10,909 nucleotides of DNA from Dehalococcoidia bacterium (GTDB lineage Bacteria; Chloroflexota; Dehalococcoidia; Dehalococcoidales; RBG-16-60-22): assembly GCA_030615655.1 (NCBI GenBank), contig JAUWYU010000035.1, forward strand, positions 1 to 10,909, read 5' to 3'. Below, in pieces: positions 1 through 5,826 of this stretch (positions are counted from its first letter, which is position 1; each line of letters starts with the position of its first letter). The position numbers were made by a program, and so were the translations under genes. The notes under the pieces are model-generated. The model saw only the letters and a list, made by a program, of their open reading frames with translations. It was not told where the DNA came from and made no database searches.

Positions 1-1103
1 AGGATATTACCAAAGCCCTCTCGATAAGCAATTGAGTACAGCAGCTTTTCCAGAAACTCCCTGGTGCCAATTTTTGATAGCGGAAGGCCGGTTTCTTCGT
101 CAGTAAGACTACCTGATTGGTAGCAGGCATAGAGCCAGTCGATAATATTCTGAAGCTCAAAGGTGCCTATGGAATAGTCATTGGCAAGTGTTGGAGCATC
201 GAATAATGTGTCCACCGGCTCATCATCATGGCCGTATCTCCAGGGCATGTAATATTCCATGGACTGGCAGCGTCGATATCCCTCAAGCTTCTGGCCGTAG
301 CGGTAAAGGTTCCTGATGCATACTAAGCCGCACCGGTCACAGCCTCCTTTACCAATAACCTCCAGCAGATGACCATGATTGGTCGCCGTTATCATCGGGG
401 GGATGGCCAGGTGGACTCGCTTGCATATCTTAATCGTATAGCGGTTCAGCTCCCTGAGTCTGTCAGGGTCGGCCACCGCAGGTTTACCGGTACCTCTAAC
501 GACGATAGCTTTCAGGTTCTTTGAACCCATCACGGCCCCAAAGCCAGCCGTGGCTGTAGATTGATGGGAACCGAAAATTACGGCGCTCCTTACCAGATTT
601 TCACCGGCCACGCCGGTAGTGAGAAATCGTGCTCTTTCGCCGTGAGACTGCTGAAGCATCTTTTCCACCCGGTAGGCACCCTGTCCCCAAAGTGATGAAG
701 CATCGAGAAACTCGACTCTATTGTTGTGAATATACAGGTAGGCCGGCTTGAGCGCACGCCCGGTAATCACGATACCGTCATAGCCTGCCTTCTTCAACTC
801 GGCTCCAAAAAAGCCGCCGATATTACCATAGCAATATCCCTCGGGGTAGGTCATCGGTGATTTGCCGACAACCGACATTCTTGTAGCCCCCTGAGCGCCG
901 GTAGCCACCAAAGGGCCAGTCATGAAGATGAGGCAGTTCTCCGGCTCAAACGTTCCGATTTCGGGTGTCACCGTCTCCCAGTAAAGCCTGGAGGCAATAC
1001 CACGCCCACCGAGGTATTTCTCGGCATAAGGCTGTGTTGAAAATTCGGTTATTTTGTCGCTACTCAGGTCTACATGAAGTATCTTGCCCATCCAACCATA
1101 CAT
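1..1103 (-). CDS. aldehyde:ferredoxin oxidoreductase family protein (tungsten-type), C-terminus cut by window edge
   Basis: The first 367 residues of an AOR-family protein (usually about 600 aa) are visible; the reading frame is open to base 1. Family enzymes use a tungsten bis-pyranopterin and one 4Fe-4S cluster to interconvert aldehydes and carboxylic acids with ferredoxin in the cytoplasm. The N-terminus (MYGWMGKIL..D) and a KYLGGRGIASRL block are typical of AOR domain 1. An AGENLVRSA block and a GFGAVMGSKNLKAIVV block follow. C255-x2-C258-x3-C262 are the first three 4Fe-4S ligands; the fourth ligand and the second pterin motif lie outside the window. The ATG at 1103 has an AGGAGA Shine-Dalgarno about 8 nt upstream. 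It follows the small Fe-S gene after 114 bp that hold no gene and no convincing promoter, so it is probably co-transcribed. A BamB-type subunit of class II benzoyl-CoA reductase belongs to the same fold family and cannot be excluded from this part. Confidence 0.9.
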   Translation of the reverse strand, partial: MYGWMGKILHVDLSSDKITEFSTQPYAEKYLGGRGIASRLYWETVTPEIGTFEPENCLIFMTGPLVATGAQGATRMSVVGKSPMTYPEGYCYGNIGGFFGAELKKAGYDGIVITGRALKPAYLYIHNNRVEFLDASSLWGQGAYRVEKMLQQSHGERARFLTTGVAGENLVRSAVIFGSHQSTATAGFGAVMGSKNLKAIVVRGTGKPAVADPDRLRELNRYTIKICKRVHLAIPPMITATNHGHLLEVIGKGGCDRCGLVCIRNLYRYGQKLEGYRRCQSMEYYMPWRYGHDDEPVDTLFDAPTLANDYSIGTFELQNIIDWLYACYQSGSLTDEETGLPLSKIGTREFLEKLLYSIAYREGFGNI

Positions 1104-1217
1104 AAACAATGTCTCCTGTTATAGAGCCGTTTCCAATATTCCGTGAGCGATGCGATGTTTTGCTGAAGCCTGTGCGGACTGCTCGGCTTAAAGAACTGCA
1201 AATCTACGAGGGTCAGG

Positions 1218-1547
1218 TTATCTGGGTGCCAGGATGATTGACCTCGGTTTAGCTTCCATAGCTTTAGTCAGTTCACTAATGGGACCATAGGCCATGCACA
1301 TTGCCTGACAGTGCTTGACACAGGCGGGTTGTTCCCCGCCTTCGGTCTTTACCGCACAGAGGTCGCAGAACCTGGTAGTAAATGGGATAAAATCTATGTG
1401 GACTTTATCCGGCCCTACGGTAACAACCTCGTCTACCCTGATGCCGACCATGCCGTCGGAGAAGTTGTGCTCCTGCTTGCAGGCCACCTCACAGGAATGG
1501 CAGCCGGTACAGTATTCGTATTCTATAAACAAGCCGTTTCGTGGCAT
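1218..1547 (-). CDS. small two-cluster 4Fe-4S ferredoxin-like electron-transfer protein
   Basis: This 109-aa protein belongs to the ferredoxin-like electron-transfer subunits of bis-pterin oxidoreductases. The first motif is C13-x2-C16-x2-C19-x3-C23 and the second is C61-x2-C64-x11-C76-x3-C80, enough for two 4Fe-4S clusters. The usual beta subunits of this type (NrfC/DmsB/PhsB-like) hold four clusters in about 180-200 aa, so this is a half-size version. An extra cysteine, C84, sits where the family normally has the residues after CPTGA. There is no signal peptide or membrane segment, so it is cytoplasmic. The AAAGGAG Shine-Dalgarno abuts the stop codon of the upstream Mo/W oxidoreductase gene (11-bp gap), suggesting translational coupling and a physical partnership with it. 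It also precedes the AOR gene, and AOR enzymes in some bacteria have a ferredoxin-like small subunit. The partner is therefore inferred, not shown. Confidence 0.88.
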   Translation of the reverse strand: MPRNGLFIEYEYCTGCHSCEVACKQEHNFSDGMVGIRVDEVVTVGPDKVHIDFIPFTTRFCDLCAVKTEGGEQPACVKHCQAMCMAYGPISELTKAMEAKPRSIILAPR

Positions 1548-1558
1548 AATTGCTCCTT

Positions 1559-3793
1559 TCAGTCCTTAATTTTGGTAATGCGGCAGAGGCTTGCTCGGTA
1601 GTTGGTACCGCCGAAACCGGATTTGGACTGATTACCCATGGAAGTAAGAACGTTGATATTATGGTCCCATGTGCTGAAGAAGTTTGGTGCCCTGCCGTCA
1701 GTCTCCGGCAGCCACCAGCCGTGTGGCGCCGTAATGACCTTTGGATGGGCGGTTGCGGTAACCTTGGCCTTGAATTTGACTCTGCCTCGCTTGCTCTCAA
1801 TATAGACCCATTCGCCATTGCTAACATTAAGGTCTCTGGCAGTATCGGGGTGTATTTCAAATTCGGGGTCGGGGTCAAGCTCGCGGAGCCACGGAATCAT
1901 GCGATGCTCGGCATGGAAGAAGACCGGTGAACGACGCCCCGTCGTCAGTATGAGCGGGTATTCCCTGTATACATCCGGTGTTGATACCGGACTTTCGGCC
2001 GGCTCTTCGTAGTAGGGAAGCGGGTCAAGTCCCCATTCTTCGTATCTCTTGGAGTAGAACTCCACCTTGCCGGTAGGAGTATCGAAGCCGGGCTGGCCAT
2101 CGCCACGCAGCAGGCCTCTTTCATGTCGGTTGTAGGGGCGGAAAGGGCCCGCCGGCGGGTATTCCCAGCCGCCTTTAGACGCCAGTTTGTCAAAGCTGGT
2201 ATTGCCGGTCTTCAGGCGCTCCTCAAAAAGCTCTCTGGCGTTATTGTACTTGATGGGGTTGGTGGTGAGTCGCTTGGCCAGCTCCAGATTGATATCCCAG
2301 TCGGACTTACACTCGTCAACTTCATCAACGGCCTTCTGGGAAACGCACAGGGGCTGCCACCAAGAGCGGAAGCTCTCTTTTTCACAGATAGTGGTGGCGG
2401 GGAGAAAGATATCAGCCAGCGCCATACTGGTGGGATTTTGAAAGAGGTCAACAACGACAATAAAGTCAAGCTTCTTCATAGCCTCGTAGTGACGTTTAGG
2501 GTCAGCGGCCTGACCCCCGATGATATTGGAGGTCTGTATCCAGGCGGCCTTGACCGGATATGGTTTCCCGGTCTCCATCTGCTCAATGAGCACGTCCGGC
2601 TGCACCCAACCCCGGAAATTCTTTATCATGGGATAATCATTGGCGCCAATGCGCTTTTCGTTCAGGTTTTTCACCAACTCTTCACCGTAAAGTTCGGTAA
2701 GCTCCGCGGTGCTGAACGGGTAGGTGGTAACGCCGTGAGAACGGGTGGCAATAACGTTACCGCCGGGATTATCAATATTACCGGTAATAGCCCAGAGGTG
2801 ATTAATTGCCTGCGCCACGACGCTACCGGCGGGCATAGCGTCCACCGGCTCGCCCCACTGAATGGACGAAGGTTTATTCGTGGCATAGAGTCGGGCAGCC
2901 TGGATAATAAGCTCCGCAGGCACCCACGTAATCTCGGACACTTTATCCGGAGGATATTCCTGGACTCTCTCTTTAAGCTCATCGAAACCATAAGTCCATT
3001 TCTCCACAAACTCTTTATCATACAGTCCCTCGTTAATGATAACGTTGAGCATACCCAGCGCTATGGCGCCGTCAGTGCCGGGTCGCAATTGTAAATGTAC
3101 GTCGGCCCGACATGAAAACCAGGTAGAGCGAGGGTCGATAACGATTAGCTTGGAACCCCGCCTCATGCAATCAATAATCCAGTGGCCGAAAAAACCGTCA
3201 TGGCAGCCGGGAATCGGATTCTGTGCCCATAAAATGATATATTTTGGTACCACCCATTCGGGGTCGTCATAGCGCTTCTCAAGGAACTGGGATGCATCCA
3301 CGACACTGTAGGAGCCCTGAGTCGCGAACATCGCACCCAGCCTCGGCGTATAGCAGGCATGGCCGGCGAGGCCTACCTGCACCCAGTTGGGGCTGCCGTA
3401 GGCATACATGAGAAAGGTGATGGGACCGCCGATATCCCGCCCTGTACCCTGGCAGAAAATTACCGATTCGGCACCGTGTTTATTGCGGATATCCTTGAGC
3501 TTTGCCTCAATGGTATCAAAGGCTTCATCCCAGGTGATACGCTCCCATTTGCCTTCGCCCCTTTCTCCAACGCGTTTGAGAGGGTGCGTTACCCTGTCGG
3601 GATGGTACATATATTGGGAAATGGCCAGACCCTTGGGGCAGAGTCTGCCGTAATTATGAGGGTGGTTCCTGTCTCCTTCAACCCTGACTACTTTGCCATC
3701 CTTGACATAAATCTCGGCACCGCAGCCGCCGTGGGAACCGCAGCCGGCTGACCACAGGGTAGTTAGAATCACCTTCTCGTCACTTTTAGCCAT
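1559..3793 (-). CDS. Mo/W bis-pterin oxidoreductase, DMSO reductase superfamily, acetylene-hydratase-like
   Basis: This is a 744-aa catalytic subunit. The domains run in order: N-terminal 4Fe-4S region (about 14-55), central molybdopterin domains (about 60-560, with IDPR at 219-222 and RPGTDGA at 237-243), and C-terminal dinucleotide-binding domain (about 600-744, with PTGKVEFYS and ending near NYRASLCRI). C147 in the HACYTPR segment is at the usual metal-ligand position. The Fe-S motif is atypical: C18, S20, H21, C24 and C52 instead of C-x2-C-x3-C-x27-C. From memory, residues 248-290 match Pelobacter acetylene hydratase closely. However, the catalytic Asp next to that enzyme's second cluster cysteine aligns with H21, so acetylene hydration is not predicted. 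No twin-arginine signal is seen, so it is cytoplasmic. The start at 3793 is chosen because AAAGGAG lies 7 nt upstream; an in-frame ATG at 3826 has no such site and lies about 11 nt from the predicted transcription start. The substrate is unknown. The adjacent Fe-S gene argues for a redox reaction. Confidence 0.9.
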   Translation of the reverse strand: MAKSDEKVILTTLWSAGCGSHGGCGAEIYVKDGKVVRVEGDRNHPHNYGRLCPKGLAISQYMYHPDRVTHPLKRVGERGEGKWERITWDEAFDTIEAKLKDIRNKHGAESVIFCQGTGRDIGGPITFLMYAYGSPNWVQVGLAGHACYTPRLGAMFATQGSYSVVDASQFLEKRYDDPEWVVPKYIILWAQNPIPGCHDGFFGHWIIDCMRRGSKLIVIDPRSTWFSCRADVHLQLRPGTDGAIALGMLNVIINEGLYDKEFVEKWTYGFDELKERVQEYPPDKVSEITWVPAELIIQAARLYATNKPSSIQWGEPVDAMPAGSVVAQAINHLWAITGNIDNPGGNVIATRSHGVTTYPFSTAELTELYGEELVKNLNEKRIGANDYPMIKNFRGWVQPDVLIEQMETGKPYPVKAAWIQTSNIIGGQAADPKRHYEAMKKLDFIVVVDLFQNPTSMALADIFLPATTICEKESFRSWWQPLCVSQKAVDEVDECKSDWDINLELAKRLTTNPIKYNNARELFEERLKTGNTSFDKLASKGGWEYPPAGPFRPYNRHERGLLRGDGQPGFDTPTGKVEFYSKRYEEWGLDPLPYYEEPAESPVSTPDVYREYPLILTTGRRSPVFFHAEHRMIPWLRELDPDPEFEIHPDTARDLNVSNGEWVYIESKRGRVKFKAKVTATAHPKVITAPHGWWLPETDGRAPNFFSTWDHNINVLTSMGNQSKSGFGGTNYRASLCRITKIKD

Positions 3794-3800
3794 ACGTCGA

Positions 3801-3807
3801 CTCCTTT
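3801..3807 (-). promoter_or_regulatory. Shine-Dalgarno of the Mo/W oxidoreductase gene
   Basis: Read on the minus strand this is AAAGGAG, with 7 nt to the ATG at 3793. It decides the start in favour of MAKSDEK over the in-frame ATG 33 nt upstream. Confidence 0.8.
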
Positions 3808-3817
3808 CTAAAAAACC

Positions 3818-3839
3818 AAAATGCAATAGTCAGCATTTT
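3818..3839. repeat. perfect inverted repeat at the predicted transcription start of the minus operon
   Basis: The arms AAAATGC (3818-3824) and GCATTTT (3833-3839) are perfect 7-bp complements with an 8-bp spacer. The repeat covers the predicted +1 near 3837 and the start of the 5' leader of the Mo/W operon. It could be a repressor operator or a short leader hairpin. No regulator gene is present in the window. Confidence 0.5.
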
Positions 3840-3843
3840 AAAT

Positions 3844-3871
3844 ATTATAGTTTCAGCATCGTGCCTGTCAA
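3844..3871 (-). promoter_or_regulatory. consensus sigma70 promoter for the Mo/W-oxidoreductase/Fe-S/AOR operon
   Basis: On the minus strand, TTGACA (3871-3866) is followed after 16 bp by TATAAT (3849-3844). Both hexamers match the bacterial housekeeping consensus at all six positions. Transcription should start near 3837, giving a leader of roughly 44 nt before the ATG at 3793. A 5-bp dyad lies immediately upstream of the -35 box and a 7-bp dyad lies at the start point, so a strong promoter held in check by a repressor is plausible. Confidence 0.8.
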
Positions 3872-3875
3872 ATAT

Positions 3876-3892
3876 CACTATCTGAAGTAGTG
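3876..3892. repeat. short inverted repeat next to the -35 box
   Basis: CACTA (3876-3880), 7 bp, then TAGTG (3888-3892). The 17-bp dyad sits 4 bp upstream of the -35 hexamer of the minus-strand promoter, which would suit an activator or repressor site. The short arms mean it may be chance. Confidence 0.3.
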
Positions 3893-3894
3893 TT

Positions 3895-3920
3895 GCCAGC
3901 AGGTACCACTTTACGCTGGC
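3895..3920. repeat. inverted repeat between the divergent promoters
   Basis: GCCAGC (3895-3900) and GCTGGC (3915-3920) are perfect 6-bp complements separated by 14 bp. It lies just upstream of the plus-strand promoter candidate and may be a binding site in the shared control region. No function is shown. Confidence 0.3.
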
Positions 3921-3930
3921 TGATAATTTC

Positions 3931-3939
3931 TGGTATTAT
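3931..3939 (+). promoter_or_regulatory. candidate extended -10 promoter for the beta-oxidation operon
   Basis: TGG followed by TATTAT (3934-3939) is a TGn-extended -10 element with 5 of 6 matches to TATAAT. The segment 17 bp upstream (TTACGC) is a poor -35 box, so the promoter would rely on the extended -10 or an activator. It would give a leader of about 95 nt before the thiolase start. A second TATTAT at 3995-4000 lacks an upstream box. Confidence 0.35.
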
Positions 3940-4026
3940 TAGTATGGTCTGAATAGCGTCGCGGTTGGTGAGTGTTTCACTTAGGAGAAAGACCTATTAT
4001 TTCCTTAACTACATGACTTATATCAG

Positions 4027-4032
4027 AAGGAG
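4027..4032 (+). promoter_or_regulatory. Shine-Dalgarno that decides the thiolase start
   Basis: AAGGAG lies 9 nt before the ATG at 4042 but directly abuts the in-frame ATG at 4033. It therefore supports initiation at 4042. Confidence 0.75.
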
Positions 4033-4041
4033 ATGTTACAT

Positions 4042-5235
4042 ATGGTACAGAAGAAGAATGCGGTAATAGTCGGCGGGGGAACAAGTAAATTCGGGGTAAG
4101 GCAGGCACATTTACTTGATATGTTTCAGGAGGCTGCCAAGGCCTGCTCCGATGATATCCCGGCGTTGAAGCCTGCGGATATCGATGGGCTTATCGTCTGC
4201 ACCACCATGGCAGGGAGGCATTCCTCGGCCCTGAATACGGCCCCGCTCGTGGTGCACAGATTGGGATTAAAACCGACGTCGATTTGTATCCGGCTGGACA
4301 CCCTGTGTGCCGGTTCCAATTCCGGTATTATCGTGGCCAAGGGACTGGTAGAGAGCGGAATTGCCGAGGTAATCCTGGTGACCGGCGCGGAGAAGGTTTA
4401 TATGCCGCAGAGATGGGAAACGAACTACACACAGTTGATGGTAAACGACCACGATTGGGACTCTGCCATGGGCTTGGGTGTACCGCCGCCGTTTTTTGCG
4501 ATGATTGCTAAAATGCACATGAAGCGGTACAGAACGACCAAAGAGCAGATGGCTCATGTTTCCGTAGCCAACTACAATTACGGTACCACCAATCCCAAAG
4601 GTCACTTCTCCGGGAGGACACTCACACTGCAGGAAGCGCTGGAAGCCAGGATAATTGCCGACCCGTTCGGTCTCTATGACTGCTGTCCCCTCTCCGACGG
4701 TGCGTCCGCTGTTATCATTGCCTCGGAGGAACGAGCCAAAGAGCTATCGGACAGGCCGCTGGTCTATATCCGCGGCACTGGCCAACACGCTACCCACAGC
4801 ATGTCAGCCGGGTGGCCGGGTGAAACCCTGGCCGAGTGGCCGCATCTGAAGAAAGCCGGTGAGGTGGCTTATAAAAATGCGCAGCTCACCCCCAAAGATA
4901 TAGACGTGGCCCAGGTCCACGACTGCTTTTCCATATCGGAGATTATTGAAATGGAAGAGCTTGGTTTCTGCAAGAAGGGGGAGGGGGGCGATTACGTGGC
5001 CTCAGGTGCTATCAATCTTGACGGCGAACTTCCCGTTAATACCGATGGTGGCCTTATAAGCGTCGGGCATCCCTTTGGTGCCTCCGGAGCCCGCCAGTCA
5101 ATCGAGATATGCAAGCAGCTCCAGGGCAGGGCCATAAATCAGGTGAAAAACGCCGAGTTTGGCCTGGCACATAATTTGAGCGGCACCTGTGCTCAGCACA
5201 CGGTAGTGATTTACGGTAAGGAACCAGTCGAATAA
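4042..5235 (+). CDS. SCP2-type thiolase / acetyl-CoA acetyltransferase-like protein
   Basis: This 397-aa protein has the length of single-domain thiolases of the SCP2/lipid-transfer subgroup. Thiolases cleave 3-oxoacyl-CoA with CoA, the last step of a beta-oxidation turn, or run it in reverse. The nucleophile C89 is in DTLCAGSNSG. The HDCFS motif supplies H293, and GHPFGASG supplies H343. C383 near the C-terminus (SGTCAQH) is at the position of the second catalytic cysteine region. The retained C89 and H343 argue for real thiolase chemistry rather than the cysteine-less retro-aldolases of this fold. The first gene of a five-gene operon, it is followed 32 bp later by a DUF35 protein. Such pairs usually form one complex, as in BbsAB benzoylsuccinyl-CoA thiolase. 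The start follows the Shine-Dalgarno at 4027-4032; an ATG three codons earlier is too close to that site. Confidence 0.9.
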   Translation: MVQKKNAVIVGGGTSKFGVRQAHLLDMFQEAAKACSDDIPALKPADIDGLIVCTTMAGRHSSALNTAPLVVHRLGLKPTSICIRLDTLCAGSNSGIIVAKGLVESGIAEVILVTGAEKVYMPQRWETNYTQLMVNDHDWDSAMGLGVPPPFFAMIAKMHMKRYRTTKEQMAHVSVANYNYGTTNPKGHFSGRTLTLQEALEARIIADPFGLYDCCPLSDGASAVIIASEERAKELSDRPLVYIRGTGQHATHSMSAGWPGETLAEWPHLKKAGEVAYKNAQLTPKDIDVAQVHDCFSISEIIEMEELGFCKKGEGGDYVASGAINLDGELPVNTDGGLISVGHPFGASGARQSIEICKQLQGRAINQVKNAEFGLAHNLSGTCAQHTVVIYGKEPVE

Positions 5236-5267
5236 ATCACTTTAGAGATTCACATAAGGAGAAAGAG

Positions 5268-5780
5268 ATGTCTGATATTAAAGAAGTAAAAATTGTCGGG
5301 ACCCCGGCTCTGGAAGGCACATACATATCAGAGATGGATATGTGGCCTTTTGAATGCCAGGAATTTAACCGGATATACCCATTCTATGAAAATCTCAGGG
5401 AAGGTAAGTTTACCACCACCAAGTGCCAGAAATGCGGACATATTGCCTATCCACCCGGTGTGATATGTCCCAAGTGCTGGTCGGAGGAACTGGAATGGGT
5501 AGAACTGCCACAGAGGGCCAAGGTAGTTACCTTTACCGAGACCCAGGCCGGTGCCCCCATCGGTTTTGAGCTTCCGTTAATCATGGCCTGGCTGGATTTC
5601 GGCAAGGATAGCCCACTGAAGCAGTTGCTGGCGCGTATTGTAAACTGTGCCGAAGGTGAGCTTAAAGAAGGGGATGAGGTCAAGTTCATAGTCTTTAACG
5701 TACCCTCGCATCCGATAGATGTTAAGAAAGAGACCAAGATATGTGACAGGGTTTACTATGCCTTTGAGCCTGTGAAATAG
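5268..5780 (+). CDS. DUF35 zinc-ribbon/OB-fold protein, probable thiolase partner subunit
   Basis: This 170-aa protein has the two-part DUF35 layout. A rubredoxin-like zinc ribbon has C53-x2-C56-x10-C67-x2-C70, and an OB-fold domain spans about 80-165. The N-terminal helical part (about 20-50, with MWPFECQEFNRIYPFYENL-type aromatic residues) is typical of the segment before the ribbon. Proteins of this family have no known catalytic activity of their own. They bind SCP2-type thiolases, aldolases or MaoC hydratases and help hold the acyl-CoA. The upstream neighbour is exactly such a thiolase. An AAGGAG Shine-Dalgarno precedes the ATG. It is about as long as stand-alone family members and lacks the MaoC fusion seen in some steroid-degrading proteins. 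The family call is firm; the partner is inferred from the pairing. Confidence 0.88.
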   Translation: MSDIKEVKIVGTPALEGTYISEMDMWPFECQEFNRIYPFYENLREGKFTTTKCQKCGHIAYPPGVICPKCWSEELEWVELPQRAKVVTFTETQAGAPIGFELPLIMAWLDFGKDSPLKQLLARIVNCAEGELKEGDEVKFIVFNVPSHPIDVKKETKICDRVYYAFEPVK

Positions 5781-5826
5781 GCGGCTCAACATCTGTGTGA
5801 AAAACGCTGGAAAGGGGCTGTAAGAC

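Noticed and set aside
1104..1217. Promoter or terminator between the small Fe-S gene and the AOR gene
   Set aside because: A TATAAC hexamer next to the AOR ribosome site has no matching -35 box, and the only dyad (AAGCC/GGCTT, 14-nt loop) is weak and lacks a T-run.
1559..1878. Other open frames over the 3' end of the Mo/W oxidoreductase gene on both strands
   Set aside because: They overlap the conserved C-terminal domain of the real gene and have no motif or ribosome site.
2123..3094. 323-codon open frame on the plus strand opposite the Mo/W oxidoreductase gene
   Set aside because: It lies wholly antisense to a gene with clear family motifs, and its translation shows no recognisable domain. 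It is a shadow of the real reading frame.
1559..3793. Calling the Mo/W enzyme an acetylene hydratase or a formate dehydrogenase
   Set aside because: Overall similarity is to the acetylene hydratase branch, but the catalytic Asp position is His21 and an Fe-S partner gene is adjacent. The formate dehydrogenase active-site Cys/Sec-His motif is not seen.
3794..3826. Longer start (ATG 3826) for the Mo/W oxidoreductase
   Set aside because: No Shine-Dalgarno, only about 11 nt from the predicted transcription start, while ATG 3793 has a well-spaced AAAGGAG.
4013..4066. 17-codon frame beginning at ATG 4013 that overlaps the thiolase start
   Set aside because: No ribosome site of its own, Arg-rich low-information translation and overlap with the thiolase Shine-Dalgarno. 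It could be a leader peptide but nothing supports it.
4042..5235. Calling the thiolase an Ltp2-like retro-aldolase because of the DUF35 neighbour
   Set aside because: C89 and H343 of true thiolases are retained, which the aldolases of this fold lack.
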